The position numbers were made by a program, and so were the translations under genes. The notes below the pieces were generated by a model that searched no databases, was not told the origin of the DNA, and was given only the letters and a program-made list of their open reading frames with translations. From Eleginops maclovinus (taxonomy: Eukaryota > Chordata > Actinopteri > Perciformes > Eleginopidae), in NCBI RefSeq assembly GCF_036324505.1, contig NC_086354.1:24558707-24622706 (forward strand): DNA of 64,000 nt. Direction: 5' to 3'. This document shows positions 1 to 14,768 of this stretch, piece after piece (the first letter of the stretch is position 1; each line of letters begins with the position of its first letter).

Positions 1-2860
1 ATTGTGTTTGGTAACAAACAGAACTGATGACAGGCAGGCGTAGGTGATCTGATTTACCCAATGAAGTACCGACCAATAGTGACGTAGTGACAGGAGTCAT
101 CAGCAAAGAGTCGAAACTTTTCACAGTTTGATATCCTGACTATTCAATGCTGGGTTCCATAATTCTGTAAAGAAAGCTCAATCATTTGATAGTCTTAGCT
201 TTGCTCTAAAGGGTTGTGTGTGTGTTGGGTTTGGGACTGAAATGAGGAAGTGTTTTTGTTGGAACGACGCCACGGTTTGCAGCCAATTGTTTTATGTTGT
301 CTGACAGCAGAGTGAAGGTGCAGATATTAAGTGTTGGCTGAGTGTTTACTCTCCATAAAGAGTGCACGAGCTGCAGAGTCAGTTTCACACGTGTAGATTA
401 ATAGCTCGATCGGACTTCTGCATGTGTTTGATTAAAGTCTGCTGGCCAAACAGGAATGAGGAAGTTGGATGTTTCGAGTTTCTGTCAAAGGCAGCTGTGT
501 GTAAAGGGCCTTTCTTAAAGTTAATTTTGGTGCTGTTTATACTCCGGTGGATTCAGAGGGGGTTTACAGGAAACCTGGACAGTGTGTGACGATCATTTCT
601 CAACAACATGGACGCCTCGTGGTTTATATCTGGATGTCTTTTAATAGAAGTTATAATGAGTAGCGAGTATGTCCCACTGAGGTTGTGTGCTCTGTGTTTA
701 TTAACCCCCCGGGGGAAGACGGCCGACTCTTCTAACCTAACTACCGTTTAACAATTGGTTGCCGGGGATCCAGGTGAGAGTCCGACTGAGAGGGACTGTG
801 ACTCCGGGCAGCTGGGCTTAAGTAGGTCCTCGGGCTCTGGCCAGGTGACCCCAGTTAGGCCGATTGACCTCCTCAGCTCCACTCCCCTCCAAGGACCTGC
901 AACACACACACTCACAGGCAAAAGGCAGCAGGCTCTGGGGCCGTCACAATCAGATACCATGGATATGCATTATGCTTTGAAGACGTGTGTGTTGTAAAAT
1001 GCTGCAGAACCATGAACAGAATGACTTTAAACACCACTGTATCATGGCAGGGAATCAAACTGCAAAAACAATAACAGCGATCAATACCAGTAGGGATACC
1101 AATGTGTATTTTAAAATCCACCAAGGTTTATATCATTTTGTATTTAGTTTGTTGCCTTTTATGGATTTAATGGCAATATCTTTCTTCTCAAATCTCTTGA
1201 ATTAAATAACAAACAAATAAAAAATAGCCTAGCTTTGCAGAAATCCAATTTGCCGATTATGATTTACATAAAGGCCTAGAATTCACTCAGAATCATAGTA
1301 AAAAAGAGGGACACTTGTATTAAAACGATGGCAAATTGTGTATTTACTCATGGTTTACAAAGTCCTAACTACACAGGGAGAATATGTGTGATTTTTAAAG
1401 AGGCATCTGTGTATTTAACAATCTTAAAAGCTGTGTTTTGCGACTTTTCCGCCACCTATTGACCAACAAAATCTACACAAACAGCCCCAGATTCATTACT
1501 AGTGCATCAACAGAAAGCTCAGTGTATTATGAATTGGGGGTTCACTCCAATTATACTATAAAGAGTTAAAGAAAGAAGCACAAACAGACACTTTCTCTGC
1601 CAAACATCTGCAGAGCAAGACCAGACGACATGTCTCACGCTTCAACATAACACGATTTAACAAGTGCTTAACTCGTGTCTCTGACCTGGAGTCAGTGCTC
1701 CTGCAGCCAGAGTGCATGGAAATGAAAGACGAAGTCGGCCTTTCCTCGTGTTCCCGCCTGCCCCGGTCCCAACATGTCCTCGTACTCGGCAGCTCTTTCA
1801 CCGTGAGCGCCATCTGTCACATCGCACATCGTCTTCCAGGAAATGACTGCTCAAACCGAAAGAGACAACGCTATCTGATATGTTCCCCGGCGGAGCGGGA
1901 ATGAGCTCGACAATCTCAGCTCTTGCTCTCCCAAATCCACTCTCTCACTCTGCCGTCCTTGTGGGTTTGAAAATCATTTGGCGAGGGGAGATAAAGAACT
2001 ATTACGGCCCTACTCCTTCCGCCGGCCCGTTCTCTTGTCCGTGGAGGAGACGTATCTCACGGTGCAGAGCAAACACTTTGGGATTTCTATATCCAAACAA
2101 TTCCAGACGTAGATAAAGGCACCTGTTATTGCAAGGTAATTGCTCTGAAACAGGAACAGATTACACACTGTATTGATAAGGGGTTTGTCAACATCTCTTC
2201 TTGCAGTACAGTAACACTTTTACAGAGATAGGACTTGTGGTTTGGTTAAATAGTAACTGTCTTCAGGCGTGTTTACTGTGTGAGTTTACACAGCGGATTA
2301 CACAGAAGTAAATCATGAGGAAACCAACGAATAGTCGGCATTCCTGTCTCATGGTCTCTTGACTCCGGCCGAGGCGTTTCGGATATTGTACCGATCAATT
2401 ATTAACTGCTGGAATTTCCTGATGCAAATACGCAGTGTGAATTATAGATCAGTGTGAGCCTCAGTGTGTCTTCAGTGAGGTGTGCAGCAGCCATGTTGTC
2501 TTCTGATAAACCTTTATGGCATTTCTGTTCCTTTGCATTCTCACAATGAACCTGACTGAGCGCCACAGCCTTCAGGACCCATCCTCACCGATCCTCCTGC
2601 GGGTCTCTGTTAATCCTGAAGGACTGCAGAGTCTCGGAGCTGAATCTCAAACTGACCAGGCAGCGTTTCAGAGAGTCTGAAAATAATGAGATGGTACAAC
2701 AGAGTTTAGACTGGGAGGTGCTCGGCCCTCCTCGCGCTGCAGTCCCAGTTCTGTCAGCTGCCGTCAGCGAGACAGGAAATGACAACGAGGAAAAAATTTA
2801 CAGAAATATCTTCACCAGGTTTCTTTCTTTTTTCCTCAAGTGCAATACGTGATCAAGGGC

Positions 2861-2861
<1 letters not shown>
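1..2861. other. No gene or recognised repeat
   Basis: Unique-looking noncoding sequence. The longest frames are under 90 codons, lack recognisable motifs and overlap on both strands. If basp1 has a far upstream first exon it could be here, but nothing singles it out. Confidence 0.5.

Positions 2862-2903
<42 letters not shown>
2862..2903 (+). repeat. (TG)n microsatellite, 42 bp
   Basis: Perfect dinucleotide run followed by GGGGG. Confidence 0.97.
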
Positions 2904-2905
<2 letters not shown>

Positions 2906-4218
2906 GGCAACATTAGACAGTGAGGGCTGATTCTATAGTGTTATATTTGAACATGCCAGATGCCTTCGAAGCAAACGTTCATTAAAGTCTAATTTTAAGT
3001 ATATATAGAACTATTCCAAACTTCAAAATATATACTTATACATATATTTCTAATATTTACTTTCTGATCTAGAGATTCACATTTTTTAAATTAGATTTCT
3101 TACAAAGATTTAATTATTATTGTTCTGTTATATTAAATATTTCTCATGTTTTTGTTAATATTTGATCATATTTGGAGCCTTGAAAGTGGAAATAATTCCT
3201 ATTTAAATAATAAAATGTTTTACTATCAGTTTAAAATATCAAGTATAAATTCTATTAAATATTTAGTTTGTGATATTTTGATTTTAAATTAAAGAATAAT
3301 ATAATAATAATCATTTTATTCAAAAAATCTATATTTTTTAAATGTAAAATATTTCATAACATTTATTTTATTTATAAAACAATCTCAAATTGAATATTGT
3401 CTTAATCTGGTCATTTTTGAGTAAACTTTACTTAAACCCCTAACAATCCTGGCATTGTTTACATGACTGTATATGTCATTTGTTTTCTCGCTCCGCTGCA
3501 ACAGTAGATACCAGAGAGGCCAATCGGAGCTGTCTAGACGCTGTCCTCAGACGGTGCGTGGTGCTGGGTGATGTGAGTCTTGGCTCTCACCCTCCTGTGG
3601 CTGTGTTTTTTTTTCAGGGTTATCTGGAGTTTAGAGTCGACTCTGTCCCATCTCCTCGTCTGCTCTGCCACCCAGTGTCTCTGACTGCAGGGCAGGGCTG
3701 CCCCCCCCCTTCCCTTCGCTCTCTGTCTGTCTTTGTCACTGGTTCTCTGTTGTGTCTGCGGACAGCGGACACCCGCCACGTCCTATTCCTCTCCACCGGC
3801 GTCCACCGCTGGCTGCAGACGCGTCAGTGACAGGGGTCATTTAGCTGGGGTGCTGAGAGGGCCAGTTTATCCGAGACACTCAGGAAAACAAGGCGGGGTG
3901 GACGTCTGAGTCTGCAGTGTGTTTGTTTGTTGTGTTGTTGGATGATTCAGCCCAAAGCCATTTTATACAGCTACGTCTGTGTATTTGAAGCTCATTCCAC
4001 AACCACAGTTATCTAAAGGAAGTAAAGGAATGAGCCATAAAACCTGGAAATGAGTCGGCAGTTTAGACATTTACCTCGTCTCGTCAATGGTTTCCTGAAA
4101 ATGCAAGGTCTGTGGTTAACAAAAGCTGAAGTTATTTATATCCTACGTGATAAAATACACGACTTAAAAACAGCGGTTGCTATCAAGAGTCTAAATGAGA
4201 CGACTCAACGTCATCAAG
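2904..4218. other. AT-rich stretch, then C/T-rich noncoding DNA
   Basis: About 2990-3420 is strongly AT-rich with no frames. 3480-3830 has a 116-codon frame, C/T-rich and unlike any family I know. Confidence 0.5.
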
Positions 4219-4680
4219 CCCAACGTTAGCCTCCTTTAGCTTAGCGTTGGAGACGTGAAGTCATGTGACCGTGCTGTAGTTCCTTTATAGCCCAACATTA
4301 GCCGCCTTTAGCTTAGCGGTGGAGACCTGAAGTCATGTGACCGTGCTGTAGTTCCTTTATAGCCCAACATTAGCCTCCTTTAGCTTAGCGGTGGTGACCT
4401 AAAGTCATGTGACCGTGCTGTAGTTCCTTTATAGCCCAACATTAGCCTCCTTTAGCTTAGCGGTGGTGACCTGAAGTCATGTGACCGTGCTGTAGTTCCT
4501 TTATAGCCCAACATTAGCCGCCTTTAGCTTAGCGGTGGAGACGTGAAGTCATGTGACCGTGCTGTAGTTCCTTTATAGCCCAACATTAGCCTCCTTTAGC
4601 TTAGCGGTGGAGACGTGAAGTCATGTGACCGTGCTGTAGTTCCTTTATAGCCCAACATTAGCCTCCTTTAGCTTAGTGAT
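4219..4680 (+). repeat. 72-bp minisatellite (about 6.4 units)
   Basis: CCCAACRTTAGCC recurs at 4219, 4291, 4363, 4435, 4507, 4579 and 4651, exactly 72 bases apart each time. Units share TTTAGCTTAGCGGTGG, GTGACCGTGCTGTAGTTCC and TTTATAG and differ by a few substitutions. Confidence 0.97.
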
Positions 4681-6592
4681 GTTTATATGAAGGTAACTTG
4701 CAGGAAGTACATTATAAACAAAAGTCAACTGAGGTCATTTATTGCGCACTTCTGTTGACCTGTCATTCTAGCAGAGGAAGTTCATCTCTTGTTCAGCGGA
4801 TTGTTTCCTGTATTCGTACAAAAAGTAAGAAGTATAGGATGCAAGTACGTACAGTGTCGGGTGTCTGAGCGAGTAGAGCATCTGTGTATATGCAGATGTA
4901 AAAATGGGGAATTAACTTCACAAACCCCCCCTCTGAACGTGTGATTATGTATGGATTTCAGCTCTGACAGTATTAGATATCCTGGAATAAGAAGTAACCG
5001 AGTCATGTTCTGAAAGAGGGAAGTGAAAGATGCAGTGTTGGCGTGCGTGGGCAGCAGTCGGTGATAAGACCGCTTATTTTTCTCTATGTTCCCCCTTTTT
5101 GTTAATGTCTCCCTTCACGTGTCAGATTTACGGAGAGATTTTTAAAGCGGATCCCGGTGACGGTGCTTTATGTGTTCCTGTGCGCTGGGATCTAGCTGGT
5201 AAAGCGGATCATAAACATCACAGAGAATCCCCAGAAAGCAGTCAGGAGTTATTACCCGGCAGGAATCGGCCGAGCCTCGAAAAGCTTCTGTCCGCAGTTA
5301 CGATTTACCAGGAGATTAACAAGACCTAAAATATGACTCAAGCAAACAGAAAACCTACCACCTGACCAGAAGTGCTGTAAAGCCACACATCTGTCAGAGC
5401 TAAATAAAAGTCAGTAAAAACGTAACATTTGACTCTTGAGTCTCATATTAAACCGCTGTGTGAAAACAGAAGTCAACATTGATGTATTTGTTACTGAACG
5501 TCATATAAAAGCAAGACCACCTCCAAACCACAATCTTGTCTTTAGTCTATCATAGTAGTTTTGATTCCTAAAGTCAGAAACCAACATGTTGTTTCTTGTG
5601 AAAGACAAGTTACAAAGACTGTATGCATGCAACAAAATGAGGAATGACATTTGATCAAATCTCAACCTAACCTTTGCATGAACATGCAAATATAGATAAA
5701 TAGTCTTGTGCATTGGCGATCAATCCAAGGGAAGTTTATACTTTGCAAAAATGAGAAACAAATGCTGCCTGAGAGGAATACACTAATGATAAGTAATGAT
5801 ATGTGCACGGTTTGCAGTTAATGAGCTCAGACGTGCAGAAGGACCCAGAGTCTTTCACAGTTCCCATCAGAGTTTCTCGTTCCATTCCCAGAAAATGTCA
5901 CCCGGCTCTGATCCGCCGTGTTGCCGGTGCAGCGCCTGCAGAGATATTGATTGATGTTGGACTCTTGTCTGTCTGAGGTCCCGGGGGCCTCGGGGAGTAG
6001 TGCAGACAGATGGAAAAGGAGGAGGATGGCAAGGGGACGCTGGGAGGGCAGAGGTGGTGGTGGTGGGCTCGGAGTGCTATTGATCGACACGAGAGACAGA
6101 GAAGTCCGGAGCCGAGGCGAGACAAGGAGATATGTTCTCTGGAACAATGGTGTGGGTCGCCAAATGGATTCTGAAGTGCAGATTATATTGACAGTGACTC
6201 GTTGCAACTCTTAGATTTGACTTTACCTCTTTGATGTTTGTACCACTCCCACTGGAGGTGGACGATCCGAACTCCAATACCTCCCTCCTTCACAGAAATA
6301 TAATGTCTTCTCCCATTCTTTGGGTAAGACCCAACATTGCTCCCGTAGCCACGTTGACCATATTGAAGTTGTTTTGGAAAGCTAAATGACGCCATCTTAT
6401 GTCATGTTTCACCTTTGTTACGTTCCCTTATATTCTAGGGGAGGTAACAACACAAGAGAGAGAGGAAACTGATCGGCAAAACTAGGAGATATAGTTTCAA
6501 AAAGTGAAGAGGGCTCATCAGACAATTTACAAAGCAAACTAACACAACTTTATGTACACCTGAGGGAGCTGCAGAACGAGAGGGGGGAGGCA

Positions 6593-6593
<1 letters not shown>

Positions 6594-6653
<60 letters not shown>
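6594..6653 (+). repeat. (AC)n microsatellite, 60 bp
   Basis: Perfect run of 30 repeats; the only CA-oriented run left of basp1. Confidence 0.97.
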
Positions 6654-6655
<2 letters not shown>

Positions 6656-8014
6656 CAGCAAGTAACAACCTTGCTCAAATATGATCAGCCAATTAAAACA
6701 GCATTGACGGCCTAATAGATGTCATAAAATCCGACCCAAAACACATCATTTTGACCCAGGTGAGCCACGACCTGTGCTGCTTTTGTGTTCACTCGACAAC
6801 AACCAAAGTTTCCTGAATTTAACCAAGAAGTTTTGTCGTCTCAACCTACAGAAGTTGTTGTCTTAAGGCACACTTTCAATCGTATAGCTTCGTCTTTGCC
6901 AGTTGGTTCATGGACTATGTCTTTAAGTTTGGAGTTTTGGCTTTGCCACGTCAACGCAACCAGAAGTGGTTCGAGAGGGACGGAGATAGGTAGAACTCAA
7001 CCCAGTGCAGTTTAACCCAAATCAGACATGGCGTTGGTAATTCAAGCTTTCAGACCCATGGGAAATGTAGTTCACAGGTGCATTGTAGTTCCTCTGGTGG
7101 GCGTTATGTGACAGATGCTAATCAGGAAATTCAGGATAATTATCCGGATGTTTCTGAAGCTTTTTCTGGGTAATTGTGTTATTCGTTGGAGGTCAGATGG
7201 GCTTAAACAGAAACACAAACCCCCCCCATGCATTTGTTTTATAACTCTAATGTTCACGATAAGTGCCGTGTGCTTGATTATGCAGCACATTACATCTCAA
7301 TTTCATATTTGAAACAACTTGAAAAGCTCGGCATTTTGAGAGTTAGTTCGTTATTCTGTAATTCCTTAATGTGTGTGCTGTTCACATCCGTCTGTCGCCT
7401 GGTCTCGGCTTCTCTTTCCCGACACTAAACACCTGTTCAGGATCTCCAGGTATTCTTTTGTTCCCTGTGTTTAATTAAGACCAGACAGAAAGGGGAAGGT
7501 ATTCAAATCATAAGCAAAACAAAGCTGCCGCACATTATCGGTGACATGCAAACACAGCTGAGAACACAGAGTCCTCCTTTCAACACACTCAACACGACCA
7601 CTTAAAACCAACTGGTTATGACGCAACGTGGTTAGTGGCTTATTCCGTTTCCATCGTGTGAATGATCAACACAGTGAAAACCTGGATAAGATATGGCTTA
7701 GTGTTCAAAATGGATTTAAAAATAGCCATAAACAAATCCTGCATCGTCCCAACTATTTATGAGGGATTCTGTCTCTCAACGCTCAGTTTGCGCCAGCAGG
7801 TTTTTGCTAGGTCAAAGGTGAACAAAAAACCCAACTATGTCTGGTAACGGTCGAAAGATCCCCCCTCTTTCCAGTCGGGCGGGCCTTCTCATTGAAATTC
7901 AGCAGTGCCTGCGAGGAAAGATGCAGAGACGAGATCTCGGTTCCTTTGAACGGATGCAAAGCGAGTACTTGACAGCTCTTGAAGCCTACTGTCTTTACAG
8001 CGAGTATCTGAGCA

Positions 8015-8038
8015 GTGTGTGTGTGTGTGTGTGTGTGT
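8015..8038 (+). repeat. (GT)n microsatellite, 24 bp
   Basis: Short perfect run. Confidence 0.95.
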
Positions 8039-8336
8039 TGGGGTATTGGCAGGAGCCTGTGATGGAGTGGAAGATAGAGCCGGCTGTCACAACAGTTTGC
8101 AAAAGAGTGTCCTTTGAAATGACAGAGAGGGGCGACTACATCCACCCTGCACCGTGTCCGGGTCCATTTTGATTTTTGGTTTATGATGTGCACTTTATTG
8201 CAGCTTATCTTACATGTTCTGTGTGCACTCCTGCTGCAAAATGGCTGCGGTGGAGTGATCGGAGAGGATGGCAGACGCTGCCGAGAGGCCCTCGGTGAAG
8301 GACCAACAAGCAACAGATTCCCAAATTGTGGAGAAA

Positions 8337-10332
8337 GATTTTAACTGCATAAATAACCACAAAAACCTGAATCTTGCAAAGTGTATCGTCGGATATCTAG
8401 TCAGAATGTGTCTTTACTCCTGATGTAAGACCTAGTAACTGAAGAGGAAACAATGCAGGGACTTAAAGGGTCTTTGTTTTAGACAATGCATCAAAGAACC
8501 TAGAAAACATCTTAGTTTTTTCATCATATTTAAAGAAAGTCATCAACAAAAAAAGAACAAATGTTGAGCATTTGTTCTTTTTTTGTAACACTTTACAAAG
8601 AAGTTTAGAATAGTTTTTCCAGCTAAAAACAAGATCTTTGAGCTAAATATCCCGTCTTATTTCAAGGACTCACCAAGCTAATCTGCACTTGTTCTATTGG
8701 CAGATTGCGTTACTTTTTAGAGAGAAACTCCTTTTTTCAGTCGTTTTTTGAGCGAGAGTGGAAATCAAACCTGAGATTTGAAATATATGCAGTCATTTAT
8801 ATTCCATCCTGAAAAAAGAGTCTGGCTGGATCATTAGAAATCACAGTGTCGGACAAACCGAGGAGAAAATGGACTTCGCATTACGCCGAATGTTTTATGG
8901 AGATGGTCGAGTTTAGTCGTTGATATTCAGGCGACAAACTGCAGACTCTAATTCACGTCCTCACGCCCTTTTAGCGAGTCTATTACGCCGTGACACAAAA
9001 ACAAAACACTGCAGTGAGTTGGGAAGATGTTCTCCTGATTTATTCTGCCTTGAATGCAATTGACCCAACAAGCTTCCTGACATTGAATCAGACACCGTCT
9101 CGGTATTTAAGCCTCATATCCACATTTACATCTTGTTATGCATAACTGCAGCGTCGGTTGTGGTAACATAATAACAATCATGCATGGTCTATCGCTCTAC
9201 TCCCATTCCATTGAGATTGTATTACGTCAGTGGCATTTAGCTAGCACGAATCACCTGGTTTTGCTAGCTTTTTCAGTCAGTGTTGAAGTAATACGCACTG
9301 TTTATATGAGAGCTTTCACAAACACATGAACGACTACCGATGAGTTTCATTTAAATATGTTTCTATGCCAATCCAAACACAGCTAGCTAAAGCTAACAGA
9401 CATTTGTTTTTAGCACTTTCAAATACCAAACAATATATGTATTTTTTAAATGTAAGTTAACGGTAAACCAAATTGTATGAAGTCCAGGTTCTAAAGCTAC
9501 GTGTAGCATCGTGATAACGTTGATAGACATAGCTAACACTAGCTCGTTAAAGCATTAGCTTAGCTTGTGAGCCGTGCAGATCAATCAGTAAAGCACTGGA
9601 ACATTTTTAAAAAGTCGAAATTTGGAACAAAATACAGAAATTTAAGAACAAAAAAGTGATCATTTTAAAGAAGGAGTTGGAAGTGTGAAATTTAACATTT
9701 TGAAAAAAGTCAGAGGGTTATGAAAAATGATCAGAAATTTTATCCAAAGTTGAAATTTGGAAATAATGCAGATTTTTTGGGAAAAGGGGCCATTTAAGAG
9801 TACAATAAGTTAACTCCTCATGTTTGCAAGGACACCCATTCAGGGGTTGTTGCAAAAGACTGGACAGCATGCAACGACAAGAGTCCAACCGGCATATTTG
9901 TGGAGTACACCTGTTCATGCAGGCGACCAATGAGAATTGAGTCCATGTTTGCATCCTGCAGCCCAAGCCCTTTTAAATCTGGGACTTCATGGTTGGATGA
10001 AACCACTGGCTAGAAAAACTGCAAATAGAAGTTGTTTTATTTTCTATTTGAGATGTCTTCATCTTAGAATCGTTTATTTCTACTATATTATTTCTACTTA
10101 TGTGCAATGCCTTGTTTTTTTATGCTGCTGCAACAAAATAATCTAAATTTGGGATGAATAGTAAGTAGTACGCCATTCCTCCTATCGGTCGAGAACTTCG
10201 TATCTCACACATTCTGCCTTTCTTACTCACCATTACCCAGGACCTCCAGTATGGCTGCCAGAGGAAGCCTTCTGTCAGCCCTCAAACATCAAACATTAAC
10301 AAAGAAAACACAGAACAGCTCAGCCATGACAC

Positions 10333-10336
<4 letters not shown>
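8337..10336. other. Noncoding; old dispersed-repeat text and hairpin
   Basis: 8500-8720 holds the 8546 hairpin and text like CTTGTTCTATTGGCAGAT known from a fish repeat. 9595-9790 is a degenerate A-rich field. 9350-9560 repeats GCTAGCTAAAGCTAAC-type words. No gene. Confidence 0.5.
8546..8586. repeat. Perfect hairpin, 18-bp stem, 5-base loop
   Basis: Left arm 8546-8563 (ends AAAGAACAAATG), loop TTGAG, right arm 8569-8586 (begins CATTTGTTCTTT). All 18 pairs are complementary. Confidence 0.93.

Positions 10337-10402
<66 letters not shown>
10337..10402 (+). repeat. (TG)n microsatellite, 66 bp
   Basis: Perfect run of 33 repeats. Confidence 0.97.
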
Positions 10403-10404
<2 letters not shown>

Positions 10405-11699
10405 ACTGACACAGTACTGTCTGTAAGTGTGTGTGGAACAGGGAGAGAGCAGACAGTGTGCTCAGACAGGAAGTGAGGAGGGATTGTACTGGAACGGACA
10501 GTTGGTCAGACCGTGCCGAACAATATAGGTTCTTGTTATAACAGATTTACAGTTTTGGAAACGTGAGTTTTATGTAGACATGTCCCAAAAATCTAACAAG
10601 TAATAAAATAACTCAAGAATTATTGTGATTTACTATTAAAATCTCCAGTCCAGTGATTTTAACGCAGACTACAAAACCCACAATGCATTGCAGTATGCAG
10701 TGTTGCTTTTTGTTAACCGTACAAACAATACCACCCAAAGTGCAACCAATGAGTTTGATATTTAAACCAAAAGAGATAGCTGCAAACATTCACTAATCGG
10801 TGGTGGTTTTTTTCAAATATGTAACTGATCACTTTATCTACTCACATCAATAAAACACGGTGGATTATCATACTGGTTTCTAATCCACCCCACACTGGTA
10901 AGGATAAAGCAGGACTGTACACAAAGTTCTGTATGAATCCATGGTCCATCTATGTGGTCTGCGGTCAATTCCACAGGAGCACAGACTCGTTAGTCAGAGG
11001 CCTTCAGTCCTTCACTGGACAGAAAAGGGCTTTTCAAATAAATACTTGACGCATAATGGATCAATGCTGCCCCTAATCAGCATAGTACGGACTGCTGTTC
11101 ATTATTCTCCTCTTCTTCGGGGATGAAATATGGGTTTTTGTAGCCTGTCAGCACAAAATGACTCATACTAAATTCATCGCATACATTATGGGATATTAAG
11201 CCACTGTCTACCCCTAATACGTCCTAAAATAATGACTCTCTTTTCTCTTTCTGCGTGAGTTAATATCATTCGGATTAGGCGCTCGTGTTCAGGTCTCCTT
11301 TAGAAACCAAGAGACAATATTAATAAATTGGTTTTATAAATAAATTGCTCTGGCAGATCCTCTGGTATGAAAACACCGGGGTGTGTTGGCGACACTTTGC
11401 AGCGTCCCTAATTGAGAGGACTTGAAGTGCCTTTGACAGATTGAGTGGACTGCAGAGCATCGCACCATTTAGTAGACGGAGGGGCGAGCTGCCAGACGGA
11501 AAACATTGGGAGTGTTGGCAGCGGTGAGAGCTGCACTCAAAGGGAGAGGCAGCGGGCAGCGCTTCAATTATCGCCGTCTACATTCAGCACTTCAATAGTC
11601 AGATATGAAGCTGGGTTTCAGTGGAGGCGTTGAGTTGTTCATTTCTGCAGGCTGATGTGGGTCATGGTGAGGTCAGCTGTGCATCAGCACATTCTGTCT
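10403..11699. other. No supported gene
   Basis: Nothing recognised. Confidence 0.5.
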
Positions 11700-12067
11700 T
11701 ATAAATCTTTACTCAGGTGTACTTTTACTCCACTACATGTATTAAATCCCTTTAGTTGCTAGGCAGATTAGGATTAATGATGGTAAATATAATCCCCCTT
11801 AAATCAGACTGTAGTTCACCTGCAGTAAATCCAGCAGCTACCCTGCAGTATACAAAGCCATTCAAACTAGCTGCACCTTTACCAGCTCTGAGAACACTTT
11901 AATGATCAATCATTATAAAACATATCAGAGATATTATTCTGAAATGGACCAATCAGACAATGACTACTTTTACTGTCGCTACTTTAAGTACATTTAGAGG
12001 AGAGTACTTTCTACTTTCACTGGAGGAACATTTAGAATACTTTTACTGTGACAGAGTATTCCTACAC
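11700..12067 (+). mobile_element. Dispersed teleost repeat, body of copy 1
   Basis: This stretch resembles a very common fish interspersed repeat whose text is full of ACTTTTACTCC, GTACTTTTACT and TACTTCTACTTTACTCAAGTA, with an internal part mentioning CACCTTTACCAGCTC and ATTATTCTGAAATGG. A second copy in reverse orientation is at 15690-15870, where the TAATCCTAATCTGCCTAGCA text is the complement of 11755-11775. Class not determined; it leads straight into a 32-bp array. Confidence 0.7.
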
Positions 12068-12565
12068 TCTGGTACTTCTACTTTACTCAAGTACAAGATC
12101 TGAGTACTTCTACTTTACTCAAGTACAAGACCTGAGTACTTCTACTTTACTCAAGTACAAGACCTGAGTACTTCTACTTTACTCAAGTACAAGATCTGAG
12201 TACTTCTACTTTACTCAAGTACAAGATCTGAGTACTTCTACTTTACTCAAGTACAAGATCTGAGTACTTCTACTTTACTCAAGTACAAGATCTGAGTACT
12301 TCTACTTTACTCAAGTACAAGATCTGAGTACTTCTACTTTACTCAAGTACAAGACCTGAGTACTTCTACTTTACTCAAGTACAAGACCTGAGTACTTCTA
12401 CTTTACTCAAGTACAAGATCTGAGTACTTCTACTTTACTCAAGTACAAGATCTGAGTACTTCTACTTTACTCAAGAACAAGACCTGAGTACTTCTACTTT
12501 ACTCAAGTACAAGACCTGAGTACTTCTACTTTACTCAAGAACAAGACCTGAGTACTTCTACTCTT
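12068..12565 (+). repeat. 32-bp minisatellite at the end of dispersed repeat copy 1 (about 15.5 units)
   Basis: Tandem 32-bp units built of GAGTACTTCTACTTTACTC followed by AAGTACAAGATCT, with A/G variation in GATCT/GACCT. It is an amplification of the tail of the dispersed repeat to its left. The complement of the same unit forms the array at 14769-15692. Confidence 0.95.
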
Positions 12566-12864
12566 CAAAGTACACAGGGGCATGATCATATTTCATGAAC
12601 CTGAAGCTTTGTTTCTATTCCTCCATCGTGACACAAGTCTTTGTTTGCACCATTATCTGCTTTTGTAATTCCTCTATTTGTATATCTATCTGGTTTCACT
12701 GTAACTGTGAGTCAGAGTGTGCAGAGGAAGCTGCTCTCTGCACACTCAACCAGTTCCTCTGCCGCTGATTCACCTCCGGACGCAGCGAGGACTCAGAATC
12801 TGATCCCAGTCTCTGTTGCTCTGAGAGGCCGAGTGACCAACCAGAACTCGCTCGGTACAAGGTG

Positions 12865-14768
<1,904 letters not shown>

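Larger units (their letters stand above)
4681..8336. other. No supported gene
   Basis: Noncoding apart from the (AC)n at 6594 and (GT)n at 8015. A 126-codon minus frame at 5827-6207 is low-complexity (proline run) and overlaps other frames. Confidence 0.5.

Noticed and set aside
3480..3830. 116-codon + frame
   Set aside because: C/T-rich, an overlapping frame on the other strand, no recognised family.
7807..8313. 168-codon minus-strand frame
   Set aside because: Contains a (CA)n translation and no domain; the opposite strand is open too.
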